This document shows positions 21,906-33,547 of a stretch of 64,000 bases of DNA, in pieces (positions within the stretch are counted from its first letter, which is position 1; every line of letters begins with the position of its first letter). The position numbers and the translations under genes were made by a program. The notes under the pieces are model-generated. The model was not told where the DNA came from. It did not search any database and saw nothing but the letters and a program-made list of their open reading frames with translations. Source of the DNA: Paramacrobiotus metropolitanus (taxonomy: Eukaryota > Tardigrada > Eutardigrada > Parachela > Macrobiotidae); assembly GCF_019649055.1 (NCBI RefSeq), contig NW_026570385.1, forward strand, positions 124,001-188,000, read 5' to 3'.

Positions 21906-24819
21906 CTGACGTCAGTTGGAATACAATGCTAATGACTTACTGCTGTTGTTTCTGTTTCACTGTTGCACGAGGGCCATCAGGTAGTGGTTGAAGGGGTCCG
22001 CGCGCGCAAGATCGAGCAAAAGTGAGTGGTAATGTGCAATCGGGAACGCGAAAAAGCGCAGCTCGGGTGAGGCCGACTGGCAGAGAATAAAGTTTGGCGC
22101 GCGGAGGATTTGAAGCATGCCGAGTAGGCGCTGCCTCCGCGGTTGTGGGAGGACGAGCTTACCGTATCAGTGATGAAGCCGAGCAGAGGGCAATGTTGCA
22201 AGTGCGAGCCGATGAGAACAAGCGGAAGAATCGGCGGAAGGTGTGCAGTCTGAACCTATTATTTTCAAAAGTTACCGAGCATTCACGTATATCTAATAGC
22301 AGATGGGTTGGAGTTAGGTTGCCAACTACAAGGTAATCAAAGTAAAGGATTTGTTGGGCTACATCATTTGCTTCATAGTATGAAACCACGACTTCTACCA
22401 AAGTGGCATGCCACAGACCTCACTTGGGATCTTTCATGCCTAATGAAACTGTCGCTCAGGTTATATACGGCGCGGCATGAAAAGCTCTAACGCCTGGTCT
22501 TGATAGGGTAATCATTTGCTTGATTATCTGAAAGCAAAACCGACTTTCGCGTAGGGTAGATTTTAGATAATGCCAGAAAGTCTAAATCCCATTAGTCGCC
22601 GAACAAACGACCAGGAGTGTGCAAATTGTAGCGAATCGGAAAGTACACATTTGACCATCTTATCCCGGTACGGCATTTAGACACTTTGGTTAGTCGATCC
22701 TGGCAGTTTACTTATAGAAAATTGAGACAAGAAGGTTTCCGTCGCGTAACCGTTGAATTTGGCTTCAGTAGGGGTTTCCGTGACAAATTAACCGAATAGG
22801 TCTGATAGCTCTAGTCAGTGCCGGGTGATGTGATCTTTTAAGAGTAGTTGACCACACCTGGGGCAATTCTTTTTGTATTTCGGAGATGATGGGGTCGTGA
22901 ACTTTCGGATAATAACGTTTTTTTCGGCAACAATTTTGATCGCAAGCTCCTGTTACGAACCGGAGTTTCCTTGAAACGTACCATTGCGTACCCCTATTTA
23001 AAACAAACTTAACCTCCTAAGACTGTGCAAGCTTATGTGTAATAACCACAGGATGCTGAGCTAAAGTGAAGTGATAAGGTGGCCGAGGTGAAGAGTTAAC
23101 GTTCTTCTAAAGTTGCCCACACTTCCCCTGGAAATCTTTTAGGTTGCAACCGCCATCACCCACTGATGTCGCTTATATAGTTGCGAGGTAAAGCCCTATG
23201 GTTTCTTTAAGTTGCCCCTGAAATCTCTAAAAAGTCGTTCGGGTTGCAATGGCAACCACCTAATGATATTGTTAAAATCCAACAGATCCGACCGGAATCC
23301 CCGTGAAAACTCCTTAGCCGAATGGCATGGACAGCCGCGTATTAAAGTGTATCCGTTCCGTGCGTAGAATTATCTTGAATTGAATAAGTTGTCAGAAAAA
23401 TTATTTGCCGTGTAAAAGATCGTTACAAAACCACGATCTCGCTGCCAATGTAGGACAACGTCCTACTATACGGCATAATCATACTCAATGGCACAAAGCC
23501 GGCACCATGACCACATTTTTAATTACACTCTCTCACTCTCTGACTCTGAAGACTGCACAAACAAGATTATAAAGTCACCGCTCGGTGCGCGTTGCATGCG
23601 CCCGAGGCGGAATACATGCCAGCGTTGTATAACGCTGGCAATGCTGTACTACACACCAACACACCACATAATGTGCGGTTTACCACAGGTCCACAGCACT
23701 GCATCAAGCTTTTGCAGGCTATTTTTCAGCCAGCTGGTTTTGCGTTGAATCAACGCAGACGCACGTTGGTTGTCCTTATGGGAAGAGGGAGCCGCTCCAC
23801 GATCCGAACGAACTGATCGTGCTGATTCCGAGAATGATGATGCCGAAGGCGGTTGACCGCGGCACCACAAAAATTGTGCAGCGCTGTTTTACGGACAGAG
23901 TAATAGAAATAGACGCTGAGGTAGTCGACACTGGTGGTGTCACAGAGGGAGATGATGTGTGCCAACCTGCCGACGACGGGACACAGATGCCGTCATTACC
24001 GGTCAAAAAATCGGTGCCCCCATAGTGCTTGTCGGACATCGAAGACTTGCCGCAGCGCCTGCGCTGGTCAGAGGGGTGCAACAAGGGGGCTGCTAGGGAA
24101 TGTCATATAGACAACTGTGACTTGGAACGCAGCCGGGTCGTAACAATGGAATTGTGATGGATGATGGCACAAGCGACCAGAGGCGGTGAACTGCTGGTGT
24201 TCAAAAGCGGTATTGTCCGGTCATACTCTCCTGATTCTCAGGGTGAGGGGAAATATATTATAATAACGCAGTAGACATTATCAGGTAGACATTATCAGGT
24301 GCCGCTAGGGACACCGGTGACGTTATGGAGTTGTCGGAGGTGTTTCCGGCGCACTTAAATTTTATGACTGACGAGCTGGTTGAAAATGAAAACGTCATTG
24401 TGGACACATTCAGTCGCATGGAATGCGAGTTCGATAAACTAAAACTGTTGGAACTGCAGCTGTTGACACGTGCCAGTGGTGTGTTGACAGAGCGTGCAAT
24501 AGAAGGATAACTTCCAAACTATTATTCAGACAGTACCTAGTAGCCAGCGAAACTACAAAACTTGTGACTTTTTTGGGGAACTGGGAAAATCTTTACCCAT
24601 TCAAGGAAATAATCATCTTTGGAATCTTTAGGATTTCAATCAATCAGATGGCGCATGAAACTGTAAATTGAAGCATGCCTTTAAAATCTTGTCATCAAGT
24701 CGATACTGAACAAGAATGAGTATGGGTAGACCGTGCGCATTGAATTCTCGTGAAACTGGCAAACAATATTCCTTAAAGTAATTTCAAGTAAAGCATTAGA
24801 AGTCCGTACGATTACTACC
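21906..24819. other. No gene recognised
   Basis: Several frames of 60-95 codons occur (for example 22094-22336, 23488-23816, 23819-24025 and 24325-24510). The 23.5-24.5 kb ones have acidic, GC-richer composition and may derive from a retroelement, but I find no domain. Small direct repeats are present: an imperfect pair around 23112-23180 and 23208-23270 (TAA(A)GTTGCCC...GGTTGCAA) and a perfect 14-base tandem GTAGACATTATCAG at about 24270-24297. Confidence 0.4.
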
Positions 24820-24975
24820 AAAATGTGACCTCAATTCACCTGACTACATATATCACTCAATATTCGGGATGACAAAGTTCAGCACAAGGGCAACTGGAGC
24901 GATGAAGAGTCGGTGGGTGCTTTGATTCAGAAACGGCAATTGAGAGGAATGCTCGATGTCCGAAAGCTGTGCTAG
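24820..24975 (+). pseudogene. Fragment of an unknown two-copy protein family
   Basis: The frame ending at 24975 reads DDKVQHKGNWSDEESVGALI and then QKRQLRGMLDV. The first part matches DKVQHKCNWNYENSG in the frame at 48618-48800. Nucleotide similarity extends upstream of 24847 across a one-base frameshift (VTSIHLTTYIT here, VTLINLTPRIS there). I do not recognise the family. The conservation of DKVQHK-NW in two otherwise decayed copies suggests a dispersed element protein. Confidence 0.5.
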
Positions 24976-25608
24976 GCGTTGCTGTTATATCTGCGAAAAT
25001 TCCGTTTTTTTGGGAAAGGGAAATTTTAACCTAAGATACCAGATGGTGAAACGTGTCATGAGGCGTGGATCAAATTGGCTGTGCATCTGGTAACAGTGTC
25101 ACAAGTAATTCCATAACAGTCACAAATAATTCCATTTAATAATTCTATACCATTCCAAGGAATTGATGAAAAGTTGATGTTGGGATTTAAGTTTAATGGT
25201 AGTTATCATCCACACGTTGGAAGTTCAAGAGAATCTTCCGTCGCTGGTGTTGACATTGTCGCTTGTTGGTGTTGTGCCGATGGATATCCGTCCAAACTGG
25301 GATGTGCTCCATAAGATCTAGCTGTTAATCCGGTGATTTCCACTGCATCTATTGCGGGTTCCGCGTCTTTGGTATCTTGAAAACCAGTTGTGGCGTCCGG
25401 GGTGGTGAGAATGTCGAATGTTGCGGTGTTGATGGGACTGCGGTGGTTGAGTAATGCTTTTAATGGCGACTTGTGGTTTCTTCAAAAATCGAAGAGCGTC
25501 GCTTTTGAGAACTGGTTGCAGACCATGCTGTACAAACGCATGCTCTGCGCATTTTTTCTTTTCAACAGAATTATATCCGCATGTACAATTGCACCATCCT
25601 CTGGTACT

Positions 25609-26192
25609 GGTTATAGTAAAGATGGCAACGGCTGGCTTAACGGCTTATCGGCTGGCTGCGGCTGGCTAAACTGCTGAGCCGGCTCAGTAGTTTCGGCTCA
25701 CCCCCCTAAACCGGCTCAAACGGCTCGGCTTTGAACACGAGCCGTCTAAGCCGGCTCGGAGCCGGGTTAGCAGACAATATTTTGGGCAGGAAATTATAAG
25801 CACTTTTTTTGGCGTAAAATCAATTTTTCTGCAGGTTTTGCTTAAAAAACGTCTTTCTCAATGCAAATTATCGTTTTTCATGGAAAAAACGATCATGGAA
25901 ACAGTTTTTTTTATAAAACTGACGGCTGACGGTTTTCAAGCTTTAAAATCGACTCTGAACGTTTCGAAAGTAAAGAAGTTCTACTTTTTAACCATTTTTC
26001 GCTACAAAGCGCAAGCCGTTAGCCGGCATGGGCTTTCGGCTGGCTCCCAGCTGGCTGAGACCCCGAGCCGGCTCAAGTGGCTCGGCTTGCATCGGCAGCG
26101 GCTACATTTTAGGGTCAAGGCGGCTCAGCCGAAGCCGGCTTAGCCGCGCCTCAAACGGCTCCGGCTGAGCCGTTGCCATCTCTAGGTTATAG
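25609..26192. mobile_element. Non-autonomous hAT-like transposon with 8-bp target duplication
   Basis: The element body is 25617-26184 (568 bases). Its ends are inverted repeats: TAAAGATGGCAACGGCT on the left, TAGAGATGGCAACGGCT read inwards from the right. Directly outside both ends lies the same 8-base word GGTTATAG (25609-25616 and 26185-26192), the target duplication size of hAT transposons. The subterminal regions are packed with GCCGGCTC/GAGCCG words in both orientations (25620-25770 and 26000-26170), also typical of hAT ends as transposase-binding clusters. The AT-rich middle encodes no transposase, so movement would need a protein supplied elsewhere. Confidence 0.88.
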
Positions 26193-29100
26193 GATGGTCA
26201 TTAATTTTATAGGTGATTTTCAAATATCGTCCACATGAATACAAGGCCGCACCGATTTTATCCGCTTGGTGCTTACAGCGTGGGTCTTGAAAGATTAGAT
26301 GTGATGATGTAACTTTAAAGGGAGAGTTCTGGGTAGATGATGAAGACTCCATGTTATTTAACAGGATATACACTAGAAATTTGTATACAACGTGCAATAT
26401 CTGGTGCGAGACTTGATAAAAGTAAACTCGCTGTCCGTCTAATGCTGGACTAAATCCAGGGTAGCCTCCTTGTAAATTGTGCTGCAGGGAGGCTGTTTTT
26501 CCTGCTTGTGGATAACGCTCACAGAAGTGAAGGAATCGGTAATAAACTAATGAATTGTAGCATGTTGTATGAAAGGTGCTGCAAAGAAACTGCAGCCATG
26601 ACGTAAGCTACGTCGTAATCTTTTGGTGCCGAAAAAATATGGCGTGAGCCATGTTGAAGTGAACGGCTACAGCCATTTTGATAGTTTCTCATTCGCCGCA
26701 CCTGAATACAAAGTCACTTCTTTGCGCAGCTTCTTGCCGGCGACACAATGGATTTACATTCGTCTGTTGCCGTTATATAGTTACATTCGTCACATAAAAA
26801 AGGATCAAAATAGACATTTACAAATATGCTCCGGGTATCTGTCTTATGGAGGCAGGTTTTGACCAACATCAAATGACAGCCAGCCGTCGCTCACTTGAAA
26901 GCCGACACCAGTGAACCCTTGACCATTTCAAACAGCATTCTTGTGTCAGCTAACGTGCTTTGACAAAACCAAAATCGTGAATGCAGTTGCGGCACAAGCA
27001 GTTCTTGTACGTCCCCGCTGGCTTATTTCAGGACCTGCGATAGCCCTTACATTACAGAATGTTTTTAAGCATGGTATTCAGCTGCTCAATCCGACGCTCC
27101 TATTGTCGCTGATATTTCGGTGACTGCACATTTGCATTGAATTTTTGTTATTGCTTCGCTCCATCACCCGTGGGTTAAGCATACGAAAGCTCCAAAGGCC
27201 GGACTGGCCCAAAAAAACAGGATAAAATGAGCAACAAGATACAATTGCAAATCCGATTCAACTTTTTCTAAAATATAGTGCCCGCATCCCGTAGTTGCCT
27301 GGCAGTGCCAAGTACCACGAGGTGGTTTTGCGTCGCAAGTTCAGATTTTGTGATGGTCGCTTATGGTTGTATGGTGGTGCGCGCGGCCTATATCATATTA
27401 TCTGCCTTTAACTGAGCGCATTGTGCAAAACCAAGCAGATGAAAAGCATTCCATGCACCGAGCATGATAATTTTTAATTCTCGATCTTGCTTCATTGAAC
27501 GCATTTGTATGTGTTTCTACTTTGCATTTTTCTGTTCTGCAACATTTATTTACGATGAAAACTATAGTACATATTTTTGCGTATAACACCAGGAGTGGCT
27601 CGATCTGTACCAAACTCAGATATTACTGCCACTGTCGCGTCGCGGAACAAACTTCGCCGTAAGAAACAGTAGCGCAGTTTACGAGTTTATCTCCACCTTA
27701 CTCTAATTTTAAAATTTGAAAATCAATGATTTACGAACGGTTGGACAGCTTTGGATTTTACAACCCTAATTTGTTTTGCTTGAGTACCTAGCATTATTCA
27801 GCCACCATAAGCCGAAATCAGTTGTATCATGACGTCCCCTTTTTCAGTGGTGCAGGAAAGGGTAGTTTCTGAACGGAATCTACGTCTTAACAGCCTGTTC
27901 AAATGAGTTATTTTATAGAGTGCTTACTAACAGTCTGGGAAGTGTTATCTCAAAATATCATCGCCCGGTTTAACTCGCCTTTCCAGTTACCAGTCATCTC
28001 GCGTGCACACTGGTTAGACGACGCTTGACTGCGAAAGCGAGCGAGCCCCAAGCGTTGTCATTGCCTCCAATTCCGCCGATATTAATCATCCCATTGTTTA
28101 TCTCATTCTCAGGCTTGGTTCGGAAATAAACTATCGGAGTATCAACATTGCGACTGTCCAAAATGTTGGCTTCCGAACACCATACATCCTGTATCTACAA
28201 CTACAGTCGATTTTTGCGTAAAAACATACTCTTACAGAGTGGGAATATCGATAACCGTGGTTCATTTCGGTTCTGATTACTTTATCTGCACATACTTCAT
28301 TTCAAATGCAATGATCTCAGGATGTCATTTAACCATGTTATTGTGTTTCGAAGCGGAAAATTGAATAAAACCTTACAGTGCATTTCTAGATATCTACGTT
28401 TGACTTCACGGAATCTCAGCAGATTATTGATAAAGTAGACGACAAAACTGATCGATCACAGAGACCTGACCCCAACAAAGTTGTCAAACGACTGGCGCCA
28501 ACGATTTGTGATTTTTACATTTTAAATCTTGGTGGTTTTAATTTATTCGCGTTAATCATGGAAACAATAACGAAAACCAGATGTACTGTTCTACAGGCAA
28601 CATACAATACGTAAAAGCTGCTTCAATGTTGAGACATCTTGACAGATACGCTAAATTATATAAAAGTGTTCTTAAACTATGCTTTCAATTGCGAGCTTTA
28701 CTTTCAGCTTCTCTGTTCTTATGATTTTGCAAGGCAACCCCTTTTTGCATCTATCATCTTTCAAATTTTACTCTTTCCGTTTGGTTCAACATTAATCCTG
28801 CTGTGAAATAACGCTTCTTGTTTTGAATGAGCTTGATTTTTTGATTTTACGTTAGGCTGACCGGCTGGCACCAAATTAAAACATTCAGACACTCTAGCCT
28901 CTAAGTCGATATATGGTCTCTATAGACCGGCTATTCGGTGGCGCGGACGAGTTCCATTTTAATTATATTCGTCTAGCTCTTGTCGGATAAACCTAGGTCA
29001 CGTTTAGGTATGAGGGAGTCAGCGTAATCGTATCTATTTAAAGCATCCGGAATTCCGGCTGCCTCAGTGCTTGCTTAATAGAATTGTATAACAATGGGCG

Positions 29101-30880
29101 CGTCGAAGCTTATAGACCCTCATTGGGCTTTTCTCCGCCTAAAGCGAATTGCATGGCATGATGGCTGAGACACCGTTCGGTTTTCTGATTAACGAGCGTG
29201 AGCATTGCTTAATACTTGTCAGAGTAATTTTCGCTCGCGCATATCTGAACTGAATTCTCTTGCGTTCATTTTCCTACAACTTGCGCGTTTGAATTTCTCA
29301 CTTCAGACTTGCAGTGTTAAGTGTTGACGACTTACGATGACGTCGGTCTACGTGCGTGTATTAACCATTGTGACATTCTAAATTCGTTTTCGTTTCGATT
29401 GAGCTTCAACATATTTTCCCTTTATCGATTCAATTGATTTATTTTTCCGCGAAGGCTGTGGTTTACTGCGGCGATAGAATTGTTATACTGCGATGGCAGG
29501 AGTTTCTGTTTCTTTAATCCGTTAATTACGAGTATCACTGGAAATCCTGTTATTCTTGACCACCCAGTCGGTCAGAGAACGTGCCGATATTTGCTCGCTT
29601 TTGCTACTAAATGAAACACAATTTATTAATTTTATGTACTTGTAACGGTCGGTCGGTCTAAAGTAAGTTGATAGGCTGGCTTTGCAGCTCACTCATTGAC
29701 ATCGCGAGCATTGACTGGATTGTCAGGTAAGTCAAAAATGCGATTTTAATTGCTAAGCATCATTAAGGGCATCGCAATTACTAAAACTGGCAGCTTCCAT
29801 AGGCAGAGACTGTCGGCCGTGTTGTGAACAAGGTTAACCAGAACGTCAGTCATATTTTTGTAAACCAGGAGTTACACTTTTATCTTCGATTCGGTATGCA
29901 GTTGTGGTGGTAAAAATTTGTTCAAAATAGATCATTAATTCCGGTTTCTAATGGTGAAGTCAAAAAAAAGAGGAGATGCAAAATGTGTGCGAAGTGGCTA
30001 GTCTACCGCAGTTTTTGCGGTAAAACAGACTTCTTTTATTTTACCGCACCATATTTGGCCACACATCGCGCTACCATAGTCAATTGATATTTTGCGGCAG
30101 TCTGATTTTCAGTTGACTGTTTGAGCGCTTTCCCGAAGATTTTGGTTCTCTTATGTTTTCTTAGGTTCTCTCAGCTTCTTTCTTTGTGGCAGAATAACCA
30201 TAAACATTTTAATGCAGCATGCGTTACCGGTTACCACACTGACTACCACGCTGCTGTTTACCGAATAGGAGTACGCCAACTCGGTTCGAACAAAGAAGGG
30301 TGCCAAATTAAGCCCAGCATGCAAAGTATCACAGCCGGGGACACCGCTTGATCCAGATCGACTGGCTAAAATGGACGGCAATCAATAATTATTAAGAATT
30401 ATTACTTTGAAAAAAATAGTTTTTTGTGAACTACTTTTATTATTCATGAAATATAAAACAATTACCAATTAACACTTCATTCGAATTTAAACCTCTGGGA
30501 AATATACTGCAAGGAAAGAAAAGTTCCAGCTGACCAGACCGCGTATTTGCTTAAATTCGCCATCAAAAGTACGGTATATCGATGACTGAAAGAAAATGAA
30601 GAAACCTAAATGCTTTAACGCAGCTGCTCACTTTAATATACTTTAACAAACCTGTTGGCTGTATAAAATGTGTTTCTTGTCCAATTTAATGACGCATAAT
30701 AATGATAAAGTACGCACACGCCGTTTATTAAGGATGCTTTGGTATTAAGCAGATTTTTTTGCAGGTTTTTTCGTTACGCGCTGGTAATTGCATATCCTAC
30801 TTTTTTGCGCATTTCCAGAGGACGTGGACATGCTCTTATGCTTTTTGAGATTTTTGAACTTCGTGATATAATGGCGTATA
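26193..30880. other. Gene-poor stretch, no gene seen
   Basis: Nearly 4.7 kb without a convincing frame; from 27614 to 30120 there is not even a frame of 60 codons. At 28493-28503 the word TGGCGCCAACG resembles a tRNA-Lys primer site missing one C, possibly the trace of an LTR. A small perfect hairpin TACCGCA-GTTTT-TGCGGTA lies at about 30003-30021. Large introns or intergenic DNA would look like this. Confidence 0.45.
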
Positions 30881-30963
30881 TTTGGATACATGCAGTGGAC
30901 CATGTTTTAATTAAAAATCCAAAATATCGTCAATTAAAACATGGTACACTGCATGTATCCAAA
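30881..30963. repeat. Long hairpin, 32-base arms and 19-base loop
   Basis: The left arm 30881-30912 contains GGATACATGCAGTGGACC and the right arm 30932-30963 is its reverse complement with a single mismatch. The loop contains CCAAAATATCGTC, and the same word follows the right arm at about 30959, so part of the loop is also a direct repeat of the right flank. It lies just upstream of the Polinton remnant. Confidence 0.9.
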
Positions 30964-31236
30964 ATATCGTCTTGTTGTTTTCGTTGTTTTTGTTGTTGAT
31001 TTTCGTTGCAAAGGATTTTCTCGATTACAAACTGTTCGATTCAAAGAAAAAGTAGGAGTTCAATGAATTGTATTCCGTAAAATGCCTGGGAGGCTATGTT
31101 ATCCAGAAAGAATTGGACTTGTATTGAACGAGCGATGTTCTGATACTTCGGGGATGTTGCAGGATTACAGACCGTAGTTTCGAACAGCCAATCCAGGCGT
31201 TAAATGTTTTGAACAGCCAACAAATCCTAGTGCAGT

Positions 31237-31700
31237 TATGCTTAGATTACAAGTGCATCACTTGGACGAAAATGCTATTGGGATCATGCCGTCGTCGGGC
31301 TATGGCAGCCGTCACAATCAGAGCAACAAAGCCTTTAAATGGTTAGCTCACATTGAACAATGAACGGGAAACAAAATTCAACAAACATGCAGATCTGCAG
31401 GATGAGAGAAATGATGCAGAATTTCCCTGTCGATGGATGGGACGGTGTTAACGGAATTGTTTACCAGTTTCATGGGTGCTTTTGGCATGCTTGTCCAAAG
31501 CGTTTTCCTGATCCAACAAAAATGAACACAGTTCGTATGAAGACTTTTTGAGAAATTCAGGGCTAAAGCCAAAGAGTGGACGTAGCCATACGCTATGATC
31601 TCGGCGTGCGTGCTCTCGTTGTAAAATACGAATGTGAATTCGATTCGGAAATGAAATCCAGACTTAATCTGTCTTTGAAGTTTTGCCCGCGGTTGAACGT
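31237..31700 (+). pseudogene. polB: Polinton/Maverick protein-primed DNA polymerase B fragment
   Basis: Three successive frames give pieces in the expected order. Piece 1 (31240-31360) has ENAIGIMPSSGY and HNQSNKAFKWLAHIE. Piece 2 (31360-31551) has NGIVYQFHGCFWHACPKRF, the strongly conserved aromatic/Cys/His block of Polinton polymerases. Piece 3 (about 31580-31700) has LGVRALVVKYECEFD, matching the strand and helix after it. The catalytic palm of the polymerase is absent. Frameshifts at about 31360 and 31550 break it. Polinton polymerases replicate the whole element from a protein primer. Confidence 0.82.
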
Positions 31701-31739
31701 GCGTTGAAGCTTTGTTAGCCGTTCCTTGGACCGTTCCCG

Positions 31740-32432
31740 AAAAAATTCAAAGCCGATCTGAGCACCGACATTTATAATACTGATGTAAAAGCTTTGTTAA
31801 ATCAGCATGGAATTCTTCATTTCTCTACTAATAATGCAGAAATTGAAGCTGGCCAAGTTAAACGTCTGAATCGTACCTTATCGACTAAACTGTTCCGTTA
31901 TTTTATACATAATCGAACGAAAAGATGGATTGATGTAATTCAGAAACTCTTGGATGCGTACAGCAACATCCCACGTAGAAGTTTAGGATACCATAAGCCA
32001 TCAGAAATAACGGCCGAAAATGCTGAATTTCACAAGACCTTTTACAAGGACAAAATCAAATATGCACACAAGAAACTAAACACGGAAATTCCAAAATTAA
32101 GAGATTTTGTGCGTCTGTCTTTGAAGAAGACGGCAATGGAAAAAGGATATACTCTAGGGTGGTCAATAGAAATTTATAAAGTCAAAGCTGTTGATACGCA
32201 TGACAACATAACCATGTTTCGAGTGGAAGACTTGAAACGTGAAATGTTGAAAGGACGATTTTACGTTTTTGAACTGCAGGAAGTCCTAAAAAATACACCA
32301 GAGACTGCAAAAATTGCTGTTATATCTAAGAAAGGCAACAAAGTCTTGATACGTTTTGTTGGCTGGAATAAAAAGTTCGACAAATGGATCACTTTAAGTC
32401 AACTTAAACGGTATGGACTTCAGTTAATTTGA
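31740..32432 (+). pseudogene. int: Polinton/Maverick retroviral-like integrase, C-terminal two thirds
   Basis: A long open frame (31794-32432) preceded by a decayed part carries the core: NQHGILHFSTNN, then GQVKRLNRTL at the position of the third catalytic residue, where Glu is replaced by Lys. It continues with WIDVIQKLLDAYSNIPRRSLGY and a C-terminal chromo-like domain (VLIRFVGWNKKFDKWI). The N-terminal zinc finger and first Asp are missing. That combination of integrase core plus chromodomain next to a Polinton polymerase fixes the family. The lost Glu and the missing start argue against activity, though the frame is open for 212 codons. Confidence 0.87.
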
Positions 32433-32497
32433 AAAATTCGATTTTGGTATGCACAACTAAACTCACACGACTACAGCGCAATTTTGATTATTTAAGA

Positions 32498-32904
32498 ATG
32501 GGTGAATTCTATATCACCTTGACATCTGGTCGTGGCATTGGAAACACGGCGTCGGAATTTGTTGCTTTTACCGAGTAATGTTCAGCCACTGCATGATTTT
32601 GAAGTAGGACTGTGCTACTTACAGTGTCCAAAACGCCGATCGATAATTCGTGACAACTAGTGCGTGTTTTGCAACTTGGTTCGCAGCCGAGTGTTTTAAC
32701 AGAACACGCGTTTCTCTATCGGCTGTTTTATCTCGAAAAAGTGTTGCAGACGGAAACGCATTCGTTCCTTCATCTTTGAAATATATCAGCGTTGAGAACA
32801 AACAGTTCGATCGCATTTCAGTCTCAATCACTACTTTAGATGGAGAATCTGTTGAATTTGAGAAAGGTGTTTCCGTTTTGCAATTACATTTTTGCCGTAA
32901 ATAA
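32498..32904 (+). pseudogene. Polinton minor capsid (penton-like) protein
   Basis: The start MGEFYITLTSGRGIGNTASEF (ATG at 32498) has the FYxTL-S pattern of this family's N-terminus. In a second frame LHDFEVGLCYLQCPKR matches the following WEVGL-x-E-x-x-YP block. The last frame, to 32904, ends KQFDRISVSITTLDG...FEKGVSVLQLHF, the characteristic end of Polinton minor capsid proteins. Stops and frameshifts near 32578 and 32650, plus loss of the middle of the jelly roll, inactivate it. It follows the integrase by 65 bases. Family assignment is from remembered patterns. Confidence 0.7.
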
Positions 32905-32987
32905 TGGATGAGATTTCAAGTTTTGCGATTCCTGCGCAAGTTTACGTGCACCTTCTTTCACCGCAACATGGCTGCGCGGTTTAACAT

Positions 32988-33240
32988 GTGCAGCACGGAA
33001 ACGGTTTGCTTGGAAATTTTTTTTTCGGCAGCCTTGCTAGGACAACAAAAAATATTATTTATCCTAATCTGGTTCGTCTGGGTAGAAACGTTGTTTCTGA
33101 TGTTCTACAGAACAAGACAACATTACTAGATTCAACTGAAATCGAACGAGAGAAGCTGTCGGTAATATGATGTCTGATATTCAAAAAGGGCAGGGCAAAA
33201 AGCGCCGGAAACGCCGGATTACAAAATCAAAGCTAGAAGT
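32988..33240 (+). pseudogene. Polinton pX-like basic core protein
   Basis: The frame 32988-33170 has HGNGLLGNFFFGSLARTT and RLGRNVVSDVLQNKT, the Gly-rich start and amphipathic GxNVxSDVL helix of the pX-like proteins of Polintons (related to adenovirus core peptides). After a frameshift the next frame continues GQGKKRRKRRITKSK, the basic tail of such proteins. Position directly behind the minor capsid gene agrees. The protein would condense DNA or act at the membrane in capsid entry; its role in Polintons is inferred. Confidence 0.62.
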
Positions 33241-33349
33241 CAAAACGCCGTCGGTTTGTGCAGTCAAAGCTTACTCAACCATTCATTTCCCATCCGAATG
33301 CCAAGTATCTAAACCTGGGTGAGTTATTTTATGATAATATGCATTATTA

Positions 33350-33427
33350 GACATTAAAATTCTATCCAAATTGAAAAATTCGATTTTGGACATTAAAATT
33401 TTATCCTAATTAAAAAATTCGATTTTG
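33350..33427. repeat. Direct repeat with AAAAATTCGATTTTGG core
   Basis: Two consecutive 39-base units (33350-33388 and 33389-33427) read GACATTAAAATT...GAAAAATTCGATTTTG. The core AATTTGAAAAATTCGATTTTGG also occurs at 32427-32448, overlapping the integrase stop codon. The partly palindromic core (AAAATTCGATTTT) sits after gene ends within the Polinton remnant, so it may be a 3' or intergenic signal. Confidence 0.8.
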
Positions 33428-33547
33428 GTGTGGAACACTGTTAACATTTGCAATTATGCGGCAGTATTCCTGACTAAAATCAATTTTTTAGCGCACCATC
33501 AGCTGCATGCTGCTGACACCTATTCAGGATTTGTTAACTGGGTTCAG

